From NCBI RefSeq assembly GCF_026342405.1, contig NZ_JAPEMU010000001.1:4092001-4156000 (forward strand): 64,000 nucleotides of DNA, read 5' to 3'. Both the position numbers and the translations under genes were made by a program. Source of the stretch: Kitasatospora sp. NBC_00240. Lineage in GTDB: Bacteria > Actinomycetota > Actinomycetes > Streptomycetales > Streptomycetaceae. This document shows, piece by piece, positions 41,696 to 49,649 of the stretch (positions are counted from its first letter, which is position 1; each line of letters begins with the position of its first letter). The notes beneath the pieces are model-generated. The model was given only the letters and a program-made list of their open reading frames with translations, ran no database searches and was not told the DNA's origin.

Positions 41696-42562
41696 CTACC
41701 CGTGCAGCCTCCGCCGCAGTGCCAGGCCCGCACCCATGAGCGCGGTGACGCCCAGGGCCGCGGCCGCCGCGGCAGCCGGCAGGGTGCTGCCGCCGCCGCT
41801 CGTCGTCGGGGCGGCGGCGTCCGGCCGGTAGCCGCCGCCCTCCCCTGCCCGGTCGTAGGCCGACCCGGGCAGCTTGTCGCCGTACCGCTGGTGCACCAGC
41901 TTCTGGTACGCCGCCAGTTCGATTCCGCCGGCGCCGACCGACCGCCGGGCCTCGTCGTCCAGCGGCAGCACCCGGCCCTCGCGCAGCACGTACCAGGCGT
42001 TGATCTGCGGCTCGCGGAACGCCGTCCCGCCGCCGCCGCTCGCGGCCAGCGCCGGGTAGTCGCTCTCGTCCCCGCCGGAGGCGACGTTCACCACCCGCCA
42101 GCCGCCGGCCTCACGGACCGTCCAGACCGAGGCGACCTGGCCGTCCGCCGAGACGGCCCTGCTGGCCGCGAACTCCGCCTTGGCGACCGGCACGCCCGGC
42201 GTACCGGCCACGAAATCGCGGTCGAGGGTGTAGACGGCGTAGGTGTCACCGGCCAGCCGAGGCGCGGCCGCGACCGCCGCCCGCGCCTCCTCGGCCGCGC
42301 CCGGCGCCGACTGCCCGGTGGGAGGGACGCCCTGGCGGGCGAAGAAGTGCCCCAGCTTGTCGAGCACCGCCGGGCTCTGCGCCGCCGCGCGGGCCTGCGC
42401 CAGCTCGGCCGCGGCGACCGGCGCGGGCGCGCCGGCCCCGGACGCGGGAGCCCCGGCTGCCTGCGCGCCCGGCGCCAGGGCGAAGCCGAGCGCGAGCACG
42501 GCGGTCACCCCGGCGGCCTTCGCGGCGAGGTCGCGGACGACGGCTTTCCTGATGTCGGTCAT
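41696..42562 (-). CDS. Secreted, C-terminally membrane-anchored protein, partner of the peptidase
   Basis: 288 residues from ATG 42562, which GAGGGG precedes. A signal peptide (VTAVLALGFALAPGAQA, cleavage near 35) leads to an extracytoplasmic domain with DTYAVYTLDRDFV, ASVWTVREAGGWRVVNVASGGDES and INAWYVLREGRVLPLDDEAR, then a Gly/Ser stretch and a C-terminal helix (LPAAAAAAALGVTALMGAGLAL) followed by RRRLHG. This looks like a surface protein held by its C terminus, but there is no clear LPxTG or LAxTG sortase site. I do not recognise the family. It starts only eight bases after the papain-like peptidase gene. Confidence 0.75.
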   Translation of the reverse strand: MTDIRKAVVRDLAAKAAGVTAVLALGFALAPGAQAAGAPASGAGAPAPVAAAELAQARAAAQSPAVLDKLGHFFARQGVPPTGQSAPGAAEEARAAVAAAPRLAGDTYAVYTLDRDFVAGTPGVPVAKAEFAASRAVSADGQVASVWTVREAGGWRVVNVASGGDESDYPALAASGGGGTAFREPQINAWYVLREGRVLPLDDEARRSVGAGGIELAAYQKLVHQRYGDKLPGSAYDRAGEGGGYRPDAAAPTTSGGGSTLPAAAAAAALGVTALMGAGLALRRRLHG

Positions 42563-42570
42563 GTCGCCCC

Positions 42571-43230
42571 TCACGCGCCGATCCGGTACAGGGAGTGGGT
42601 CCAGGAGAACGAGCCGTTGCTCACGTAGTACGAGTAGTCGGCCCAGTTGTAGCGGTTGTTGGACGGCCACGGGTCGCCCCAGTAGACCCAGTTGCTGGCC
42701 GTGTCGAACCCGTACAGCACGTGCATGTGGCCGCCGCCCGAGCTCCACTGGATGCGGGTCTCGACCGGGCGGTTGGCGTTCACCTCGGTCTGCACGGTGC
42801 TGTAGCGCAGGTAACCCGTCACGTAGGAGCCGGGGTTGATGCCGATCCAGCTGAGGCCGTTCTGCACATCACCCAGCGTGGCCTGGCTGTTGGGGCAGCT
42901 GGAGTTGATCGGTCGGCCGAAGGCGGCGTTGCAGAACTGGTTCTGGCTGTAGGAGTAGCCGAACCAGGTGGCGATGGTGTTGCCGCTCGCCGCCCAGCAC
43001 CAGTTGGTGTTCTGCTGCTGCTGCATGGTGATGTTGAGCTTCTTCGAGGTGCCGGCCAGGTCGGCCGTGGCACCCGGCGCGGCGGCGGGCCGCACCTGGG
43101 CGAGGGGGTGGCCGGTGGCCGGCGCCGCGGCCAGGGCCGGGGTGGTGGCCGCGGCCGTGAGCGCCGGGGCCAGCACGCCGAGCGCGAGCGCGGCGACCGT
43201 ACGGCGTAGCCGTATCCGATGAACTGCCAT
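42571..43230 (-). CDS. Secreted papain-like (C39-type) cysteine peptidase
   Basis: 219 residues from ATG 43230, with GGAGG nine bases before it. A signal peptide (RRTVAALALGVLAPALTAAA, ending at ALA near 35) and a short pro-region precede the papain fold: Cys78 in QNTNWCWAASGNTIATWFGY, His168 or His170 in SSGGGHMHVLYGFD, and Asp186 in YWGDPWPS. Cys100 and Cys112 may pair. The triad order and spacing fit papain-like/C39_2 proteins, so it should be an active exported protease or transpeptidase-like enzyme. The next gene is almost contiguous, so the pair is an operon. Confidence 0.85.
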   Translation of the reverse strand: MAVHRIRLRRTVAALALGVLAPALTAAATTPALAAAPATGHPLAQVRPAAAPGATADLAGTSKKLNITMQQQQNTNWCWAASGNTIATWFGYSYSQNQFCNAAFGRPINSSCPNSQATLGDVQNGLSWIGINPGSYVTGYLRYSTVQTEVNANRPVETRIQWSSGGGHMHVLYGFDTASNWVYWGDPWPSNNRYNWADYSYYVSNGSFSWTHSLYRIGA

Positions 43231-43521
43231 GGGGGAAGGCCTCCTTGCATCCGCAGAGGAGAAGGTGTGGGGGGCGCGTCCGGACGCTGGTGGGAAGCAT
43301 CGGCCCATTGACACCGGGCGGTCAACGGCCGCCGGACGGCCCGGGGCCCAGGTGTGAACGGCCCCGCCCGGGTGTGAACGGCCCGGCGCCCTCCCCGGCC
43401 CGGCACGCCCCGGCCGGTGACAACCCGGGCCGCCACGTGTGAATATTCACGCCCCGGCCGGACACCACCGCTGCCCGCGCCCGCGAGCCGACCAGCAGAC
43501 CAGCCGCCCCCAGGAGTGGAC
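43231..43521. other. Divergent region between the secreted peptidase and the HTH regulator
   Basis: About 290 bases without a gene. GGTGTGAACGGCCC occurs twice (about 43352 and 43371), and AGGTGTGAA/CGTGTGAA phrases recur up to 43443. These direct repeats could be regulator-binding sites shared by the divergent promoters. Confidence 0.4.
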
Positions 43522-44469
43522 ATGCAGCGGACCGGCACACCCCCCGACCTCACCACCGCGCTGCGCACCGGGCCGTTCCACCTCGCCCTGCGCACGGCCA
43601 TCACCGCCCGGGGCCTCGCCCTGCACCGGGTGCGCGAGCACCTCGCCCAGCGCGGTATCCAGGTCGGACTCACCACCCTCAGCTACTGGCAGCAGGGCAG
43701 AAGACGCCCGGAGAGACCCGAATCGCTCCGTGCGGTACGGGCGTTGGAGGAGCTGCTGGAGCTCCCGGCGCACTCGCTGACCCGGCTGCTCGGCCCCCGC
43801 CGGGCCACCCTGCCCGGGGCCGCCGACCCCTCGGCCGTGCCCGCGCTGCTCCCGTACCGTGACCTGATCGCCCCGGCCGCCGCGGTCGACGACCTGCTCG
43901 CCGCCCTCCCCGGCCCGCCCGACAGCGGCCTGCACACCATCACCCACATCGAGCGGGTCCGGCTCGGCCCGGACCGCCAACTGTGGCGCCGCGACTCGCT
44001 GCACGCCGTCCGCGCGCACCGGGACGGCGTCGACCGCTATCTCGCCCTCTACCAGGGCGACCCGGGCTGCGACATCTCCCGGGTGACCGTCCGCGCCGAG
44101 GAGAACTGCCGGCCCGGCCGGATCCGGCGGGACCAGACGGCCAACCTGCTGGTGGTGGAGCTGCTGCTGGACCGCCGGCTGCGGGCGGGCGACACCCACC
44201 TGCTCGGCTACGGCTTCGACGACGCACCGGCCGCGGAGCCGGGGCGGGAGTACGTCCGGGGCTTCAACTCCGGCACCGGGCAGTACGTCCTTCAGGTCAG
44301 CTTCGACCCGGCCGCCCTGCCCGTCCGCTGCCATCGCTTCGCCTGCCACTCCCCCGGCGAACAGCCCTACGAGGAGGAGGAGTTGACGCTCGACGGGCAT
44401 CGTTGCGTGCACCTGTTCGCGTCCGGCCTGCGCCCCTGCCTGCTGGGTGTGCACTGGGACTGGGACTGA
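43522..44469 (+). CDS. XRE-like HTH protein with uncharacterised C-terminal domain
   Basis: 315 residues from ATG 43522; AGGAG lies six bases before it. The N-terminal third carries a helix-turn-helix (LRTAITARGLALHRVREHLAQRGIQVGLTTLSYWQQGRRRPERPESLRAVRALEELL, about 25-85). The rest, from about 110, is a distinct alpha/beta domain with RVRLGPDRQLWRRDSLHAVRAHRDGVDRYLALYQGDPGC, ANLLVVELLLDRRLRAGDTHLLGYGFD and VRGFNSGTGQYVLQVSFDP, ending in HWDWD. I do not recognise the latter; it may sense a ligand. It is divergent from the secreted peptidase operon, its likely target. Confidence 0.75.
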   Translation: MQRTGTPPDLTTALRTGPFHLALRTAITARGLALHRVREHLAQRGIQVGLTTLSYWQQGRRRPERPESLRAVRALEELLELPAHSLTRLLGPRRATLPGAADPSAVPALLPYRDLIAPAAAVDDLLAALPGPPDSGLHTITHIERVRLGPDRQLWRRDSLHAVRAHRDGVDRYLALYQGDPGCDISRVTVRAEENCRPGRIRRDQTANLLVVELLLDRRLRAGDTHLLGYGFDDAPAAEPGREYVRGFNSGTGQYVLQVSFDPAALPVRCHRFACHSPGEQPYEEEELTLDGHRCVHLFASGLRPCLLGVHWDWD

Positions 44470-44527
44470 CGGGGAGCAGGCCGGGCGGCCGGGCCGAGGT
44501 GCGAACTCGGCGCTCCGGCAAGGCGGT

Positions 44528-45445
44528 TCAGTCGTGGAAGGCTACCGCCAGGCAGTCCTCGACCGGCCGGTACCCGAGCTTGCGGTAGATCGAGTTGCTG
44601 GTGGGATTGGCCAGGTCGGTGTAGAGCAGCACTTCGCCGGCGCCCTCGGCGAGGGCGTACGCGGAGGCCGCCGCGGTGACCGCGCCCCCATAGCCCCGGC
44701 CGCGCAGCGCAGGCGGGGTGAAGACCGGGCCGATCCGGGACATGCCCGCGACCACCGGACTGCGTCCGGCGACGGCGACCGGGCGGCCGCCGTCCTCCCA
44801 GACGTGCAGGGTGCCGTCCGCGATCCGCCGGTCGACCGCCTCCGGGCCGGCGTGGAAGTCCGCCGCGATCTCCGCTCCGAAGTCCTCGAACCAGCCGATC
44901 AGCAGCTCCCGTTCGGCCGCCCTGGCAGCTCGGGCCAGGCCGGTCGGCGCCGGGCTCGGCGGCACCAGCTCCGCCAGCCGGTGGAGTCGCTCGTCGACCT
45001 GGACGGCGGACGCGCGGCCGGTGGCCGCGCACCAGGCCGCGGCGAACTGCCGCACCGCGGCCTTCCCGCCACCGACACCGCCGAGGGCCCGGCCGGCCCC
45101 GACCCCCAGCACACCGGACCCCAGCGCCCCGGACCCCAGCGCCCCGGCCTCGAACGCCCCGGACTCGGCGAACGCCCGGGCCAGCGCGGCCCCCGCCGCC
45201 GCGGGCATCAGGCCGAGCCGGGGGTGGTACGGCGGCGTCTGCAGGTACGCGCCCTCCACCGGGCCGCCCTCCACGGGCCGCCACCAGCCGAAGCGCGGCG
45301 GTTGCTCGCCGTAGGCGCCAAGGCCGTCGGTGGCGAGCCGGGCCGCGACCGACAGCAGGACGGTGTTCTCCACCGGGTGCGCGGCGAGGAAGCCGCCCGC
45401 CTGCGTCCGGAAGTCGTCCAGGGAGGTGCTCAGCGTCCAGGCCAT
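44528..45445 (-). CDS. GNAT-family N-acetyltransferase
   Basis: 305 residues from ATG 45445, preceded by GGAGG at seven bases; the longer frame upstream is unsupported. The C-terminal GNAT core is clear: VAVAGRSPVVAGMSRIGPVFTPPALRGRGYGGAVTAAASAYALAEGAGEVLLYTDLANPTSNSIYRKLGYRPVEDC, with the acetyl-CoA loop RGRGYGG. The N-terminal ~170 residues are a less conserved domain with a Gly/Ala/Leu-rich insertion (GALGSGALGSGVLGVG). The acceptor is unknown. It converges on the HTH gene and is separated by 43 bases from the thioredoxin-domain gene. Confidence 0.88.
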   Translation of the reverse strand: MAWTLSTSLDDFRTQAGGFLAAHPVENTVLLSVAARLATDGLGAYGEQPPRFGWWRPVEGGPVEGAYLQTPPYHPRLGLMPAAAGAALARAFAESGAFEAGALGSGALGSGVLGVGAGRALGGVGGGKAAVRQFAAAWCAATGRASAVQVDERLHRLAELVPPSPAPTGLARAARAAERELLIGWFEDFGAEIAADFHAGPEAVDRRIADGTLHVWEDGGRPVAVAGRSPVVAGMSRIGPVFTPPALRGRGYGGAVTAAASAYALAEGAGEVLLYTDLANPTSNSIYRKLGYRPVEDCLAVAFHD

Positions 45446-45488
45446 GCCCCATCCTCCCGCGGCGGTCCGCCCCCGCACGAGCCATTTC

Positions 45489-47537
45489 TCAGCCGGTCCT
45501 GCCCCCCAGCCGCTCGGCCAGCACGGCCGCGTCCGCCGTCGGCGCGTCGCAGGTGAAGTGCCGGCAGACGTAAGCGGCGGGGGCGCCGCCGACCAGCGGG
45601 CGGTCGACCAGCAGCGGTACGTCGGTCGGCCCGGGTTCACCGAGGGCGACCACCGCGCCGGGGGCGGTGGCGAGCAGCGCCGTACGGTGCAGCAGGGCGG
45701 TGGCCGGGTCGCCCGCCGGGCCGATGACGGCGACCTCGCGCGGCCCGTCCGTCCAGGCCTCGGCGGCGGCCAGGCCCCAGCCGATGAAGCGCGGGGCCCG
45801 CGAGGCCAGCGCGCCGACGATGGCGAGCGCCCGCTCGGCCGCCGTCCGGTGGGTCTCGGAGCCGGTGTAGGCGGCGTACGTCAGCAGCGCGTTGGCCGCG
45901 GCCGTCCAGCCGGACGGGGTGGCGTTGTCGGTCGGGTCCTGCGGGCGGCGGATCAGCTCCTCCGCGTCGTCCGCCGTGTCGTACAGGGCGCCCGAAGCCC
46001 GGTCGACGAAGTGCGCCAGCACGGTGTCCAGCAGCACGCCCGCCAGGTCCAGCCAGGCGCTGTCGCCGGTGACGGCGAACAGGGCGAGGAAGCCCTCGGC
46101 GGTGTCCGCGTAGTCCTCCAGGACGCCGGCGTTGCGGCCGTTGCCGCGGCCGTCGCGGGAGGTGCGCAGCAGCCGGCCGTCGGGCAGCAGGTGGACCTCG
46201 ATCAGCAGGTCCGCGGCGGCCTCGGCGGCCTCCACCAGGTCCGGCCGCTCCAGCAGGGCGCCGGCCTCGGCCAGGGCGGCGATCGCCAGGCCGTTCCAGG
46301 CGGCGACCACCTTGTCGTCCCGGGCCGGCGCGGGCCGCAGGGAACGGGCCGCGAGCAGCCTGGCCCGGATCCGCTCGTAGGCCTCCGGGTCGGCCGGGTC
46401 GGCGGGCAGCTGGAGCACCGAGGTGCCGTGCTCGAACGTCCCCTCCGGGGTGACGGCGAAGAGTTCCGCGGCCGTGGCGCCGTCCTCGGGGCCGAGCACC
46501 TCGGTCAGTTGCTCCGGGGTCCAGGCGTAGTAGGCGCCCTCGACGGACTTCCCGCTGGCCGGGTCCAGGCTGTCGGCGTCCAGCGCGGAGGCGAACCCGC
46601 CCTCCGGGGTGCGCAGTTCGCGCAGCAGGAAGTCGGCGGTGCCCAGCGCCACCCGACGGGCCAGGGCGTCGCCGGTGGCGCGCCACAGGTGCAGGTAGGT
46701 CCGCAGCAGCAGGGCGTTGTCGTACAGCATCTTCTCGAAGTGCGGCACCACCCACTCGGCGTCCACCGAGTACCGGGCGAAGCCGCCGCCGAGCTGGTCG
46801 TGGATACCGCCGCGGGCCATCGCCTCGCAGGTCCGGGCGGCCATCTCCAGCGCCACCTCGGATCCGGTGCGGGCGTGGTGGCGGAGCAGGAACTCGACCG
46901 TCATGGACGGCGGGAACTTGGGCGCCCCGCCGAAGCCGCCGCACCGGGGGTCGAAGCTGCGGCTGAGCCCGACCAGCGCCTGGTGCAGGTCGGCCTCCCC
47001 GGGCGGCTGGTGGACGCCGGCGCCCACCGTGTAGACGGCGGCCCGCTCGGCCAGGTCCGCCCTGATCCGGGCGGCGACCTCGCCGACCTCCTCGCGGCGC
47101 TCGCGCCAGGCGGCGTCGACGCCCTCCAGCACCTGCCGGAAGCCCGGCATCCCGTGCCGGGGCTCGGGCGGGAAGTACGTGCCGAAGTAGAACGGGTCCT
47201 TGTCCGGCGTCAGGAAGACCGTCATCGGCCAGCCGCCCTGGCCGGTCGCGGCCTGCACGGCCTCCATGTAGACGGCGTCGACGTCCGGCCGCTCCTCGCG
47301 GTCGACCTTCACCGCGACGAAGTGCTCGTTGGCGTACGCGGCGACCTTCTCGTCCTCGAAGGACTCATGGGCCATCACATGGCACCAGTGGCAGGCCGCG
47401 TAGCCGACCGAGAGCAGCACGGGCACGCCCCGGCGCCGGGCCTCCTCGAACGCCTCGGGGCCCCAGGGCCACCAGTCCACCGGGTTGTCGGCGTGCTGGA
47501 GCAGGTACGGCGAGGTCGCATCAGCGAGACGATTCAC
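45489..47537 (-). CDS. Thioredoxin-domain (DUF255/YyaL, spermatogenesis-associated 20-like) protein
   Basis: 682 residues, GTG start, close to the full family length. The N-terminal thioredoxin-like domain (1-160) opens with NRLADATSPYLLQHADNPVDWWPWGPEAFEEARRR and has the active-site motif CHWC in SVGYAACHWCHVMAHESFED, then VKVDREERPDVDAVYM and GGWPMTVFLTPDKDPF. The remaining ~500 residues are an alpha/alpha toroid typical of six-hairpin glycosidase-like proteins (FGGAPKFPPSMTVEFLLRHH, GGGFARYSVDAEWVVPHFEKMLYDNA). The biochemical function is not known. Its first ~155 bases recur, damaged, at 47963-48115. Confidence 0.92.
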   Translation of the reverse strand: MNRLADATSPYLLQHADNPVDWWPWGPEAFEEARRRGVPVLLSVGYAACHWCHVMAHESFEDEKVAAYANEHFVAVKVDREERPDVDAVYMEAVQAATGQGGWPMTVFLTPDKDPFYFGTYFPPEPRHGMPGFRQVLEGVDAAWRERREEVGEVAARIRADLAERAAVYTVGAGVHQPPGEADLHQALVGLSRSFDPRCGGFGGAPKFPPSMTVEFLLRHHARTGSEVALEMAARTCEAMARGGIHDQLGGGFARYSVDAEWVVPHFEKMLYDNALLLRTYLHLWRATGDALARRVALGTADFLLRELRTPEGGFASALDADSLDPASGKSVEGAYYAWTPEQLTEVLGPEDGATAAELFAVTPEGTFEHGTSVLQLPADPADPEAYERIRARLLAARSLRPAPARDDKVVAAWNGLAIAALAEAGALLERPDLVEAAEAAADLLIEVHLLPDGRLLRTSRDGRGNGRNAGVLEDYADTAEGFLALFAVTGDSAWLDLAGVLLDTVLAHFVDRASGALYDTADDAEELIRRPQDPTDNATPSGWTAAANALLTYAAYTGSETHRTAAERALAIVGALASRAPRFIGWGLAAAEAWTDGPREVAVIGPAGDPATALLHRTALLATAPGAVVALGEPGPTDVPLLVDRPLVGGAPAAYVCRHFTCDAPTADAAVLAERLGGRTG
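47381..47535. repeat. Copy 1 of a ~155-bp duplicated segment (inside the DUF255 gene)
   Basis: This segment is the 5' end of the thioredoxin-domain gene, from near codon 1 to the CHWC motif. It is nearly identical to 47963-48115 in the same orientation, with a few substitutions and a two-base difference. Confidence 0.9.
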
Positions 47538-47657
47538 GCTGCCACCCTACTCATGGCGGGGAGAGGGACAGCTGTCGAAACGACGACCCCGTGCGCCCGC
47601 TGTGCGTTCGCGATGTGCTCGATGCCCCGGAACCCGTTCCCGAGGTAGCCGCCGATC

Positions 47658-47930
47658 ATGATGACGGTCGCCGCCGAGGAGAAGACCGATCTGGCGCGCT
47701 TGAAGTGGGTGCTCTCCCGGCTGCGGGTGGAACCGGTCAGCCAGGAGGGCTCCCTGACCGCGGCGGCGCTGCTCCGGGACGCCGGCGGGCTGCACGGGCA
47801 CCAGTACGCGATCGACGCTCTCGTCGCCGCGCTCGCGCTCCGCCTCCCGGCCCCCGTGATCGTCCTGACCTCCGGCCGAGACGACTGGTCGAAGCTCTGC
47901 GGGAAGCGCGTGATCATCAGAGAAGTGTGA
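47658..47930 (+). pseudogene. Truncated PIN-domain (VapC-like) toxin remnant
   Basis: The 90-residue frame from ATG 47658 matches only the C-terminal half of a PIN-domain protein of a type common in streptomycetes: LARLKWVLSRLRVEPVSQ, LLRDAGGLHGHQYAIDALVAALAL, then PVIVLTSGRDDWSKLCG. The N-terminal half with the first catalytic Asp (LDxSAL) is missing, and a stop lies in frame at 47646. It sits between the two copies of the duplicated DUF255 segment. I take it as an inactive fragment; a small functional protein is less likely. Confidence 0.65.
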
Positions 47931-47962
47931 GCACCGCCGACTACTGGGTCTGCCAGTTCACC

Positions 47963-48115
47963 GGCACCAGTGACAGGCCGCGTAGCCGACCGAGAGCAGC
48001 ACGGGCACGCCCCGGCCCCGGGCCTCCTCGAACGCCTCGGGGCCCCAGCCGCCAGTCCACCGGGTTGTCGGCGTGCTGGAGCAGGTACGGCGAGGTCGCG
48101 TCAGCGAGACGATTC
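47963..48115 (-). pseudogene. Copy 2 of the duplicated DUF255 5' end, frameshifted
   Basis: About 153 bases nearly identical to 47381-47535. Read on the minus strand from ATG 48120 it gives MPNRLADATSPYLLQHADNPVDW and then loses frame, because two bases are missing in the run corresponding to WPWGPEA. The remainder of the 2-kb gene is absent. The homology starts and stops abruptly (at GGCACCAG and at GATTC). Confidence 0.85.
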
Positions 48116-48256
48116 GGCATACCTCCCTCCTCGCGCATCCCGGCGTCGGGAGGCCGCCGGACCCGGCGGAGCGAGACGCCCGGTGCAGGGCGTACGCGGT
48201 CCGGGCCGGCGCCTGGACCAGTGCCACGGGCCGGTGACGTTGCGGGCGGCGCCGCG

Positions 48257-49399
48257 TCAGCCGTCGGTGACCCGGACGATCCGCTGCTCGGCCACCGGCG
48301 CGTAGTGATCGGTGAAGAGCCGGCCGACGAGTTCGCCCCGGCTGGAGACGCCGACCTTCTCGAACACCGCCTTCACGTGGTCGCGCACGGTGTGCGGGGA
48401 CAGGAAGAGCTGCTTGGCGATCTCCCCGGTCGGCAGACCACGGGCGATGAACTGGGTGATCTGCAGCTCCCGTTCGGAGAGTTCGTAGGCGTCCACGATC
48501 AGCGGCACGATCTCGGAGGCCTTGGCCGGTTCGATCACGACCGCCGAGGCGCCGAGCACCCCGCCCGCCTCCCGCAGGCAGGAGGCGTGGCAGACCAGCC
48601 AGCGCCCGGACCTGGTCCGGGCACGCACCCGGGCGGTGCCCCGGCCGCGGTCCTGCGCGATCGCCCGGGCCTGGGCGGCCGTACTGCTGATCCAGGCCGG
48701 GACCTTGATGTCCAGTCCGGTGTCCGTGGACGGCCCGGCCGGGAGGTCCTCCAGGTGCTGGCGGGCGTCGTCGTTGACGGAGATCAAGGTGCCCAGGGCG
48801 TCGAAGAGCAGCAGGCCGGGCCCGTGCTGAGCGCCCGGCGGGCGCTCCGGCAGGACTTCCACGACCGGCTGGTCGTACGAGCGCAGCCGCCGGGCCAGCG
48901 GGCCGACCAGGCTCTCGACGAGCCGGGCCTCGGCCCGCCCGAACGACGCCCGGCCCTTGGAACGGAACAGGCTGATGTGGCCACGCGGGCGACCGCCGAT
49001 GCGCAGCACGGCGCGCAGCTCGTCGTCGAGCCCGCGGGGGCGCATGAAGTCGTGGTAGACCACGCTGCGGCCGGGCAGGTCGCCGGTGCTCTCGCGCAGG
49101 CCGGCGACCGGTACCTCGGCGCGGGCCAGGTCTCTGAACAGGTTCACACTCTCGGTGAACAACTCGCAGCCCCAGTAGACCGCGCAGCCCTCGTCGTCGA
49201 GGTTCTCGGCGCGGATCGGCGCGGTCATCAGCCCGGTGACCGGGTCGGTGGCCCGCCACACGGCGGCGTCGTAAGGAACGAGTCGGCGCAGGTGACGCGA
49301 GGCCTCACCGAACATGGCGAGCGCGTCCGGGGCCCGTAAGGCGCTGTCGAGCAGCTCGTCACGGCCGGCCATCAGCCGGGAGGTGGTTGCTTTGCTCAC
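48257..49399 (-). CDS. LuxR-family regulator with GAF-like N-terminal region
   Basis: 380 residues from GTG 49399; GGAGG lies eight bases before it. The C-terminal LuxR helix-turn-helix (about 305-365) reads LSERELQITQFIARGLPTGEIAKQLFLSPHTVRDHVKAVFEKVGVSSRGELVGRLF. The N-terminal 180 residues resemble a GAF-like sensor (LRRLVPYDAAVWRATDPVTG, RAVLRIGGRPRGHISLFRS), and the middle holds a PAS-like section (GLLLFDALGTLISVNDDARQHL). It is divergent from the FAD-oxidase/MFS pair and is their probable regulator. Confidence 0.9.
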   Translation of the reverse strand: MSKATTSRLMAGRDELLDSALRAPDALAMFGEASRHLRRLVPYDAAVWRATDPVTGLMTAPIRAENLDDEGCAVYWGCELFTESVNLFRDLARAEVPVAGLRESTGDLPGRSVVYHDFMRPRGLDDELRAVLRIGGRPRGHISLFRSKGRASFGRAEARLVESLVGPLARRLRSYDQPVVEVLPERPPGAQHGPGLLLFDALGTLISVNDDARQHLEDLPAGPSTDTGLDIKVPAWISSTAAQARAIAQDRGRGTARVRARTRSGRWLVCHASCLREAGGVLGASAVVIEPAKASEIVPLIVDAYELSERELQITQFIARGLPTGEIAKQLFLSPHTVRDHVKAVFEKVGVSSRGELVGRLFTDHYAPVAEQRIVRVTDG

Positions 49400-49649
49400 G
49401 CGGCGATCCTCCCGCCCCGGGGGCGGGCCCGCCATCCCCCGAGTGAGGGGGCGGCCGGCCACCACGGACACCGGGCGGCCCGCACCGCCCGCGCCCGCCC
49501 GCCCGCGAATCCCGCACCGGCCCTTCCGGCCCCCTTGGTCGAGGGATCCGGCCCCCGCAGACTCCCCCCGTTCAAGGGATGGGTTGTGCCACCGCCGGAG
49601 CGAAGGATCCAGGTGGAAGGTACGGCACATCGCTCGAAGGGGAAGAACT

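Noticed and set aside
47381..48115. Insertion sequence or transposon flanked by direct repeats
   Set aside because: The 155-bp repeats contain gene sequence, not terminal inverted repeats, and there is no transposase between them.
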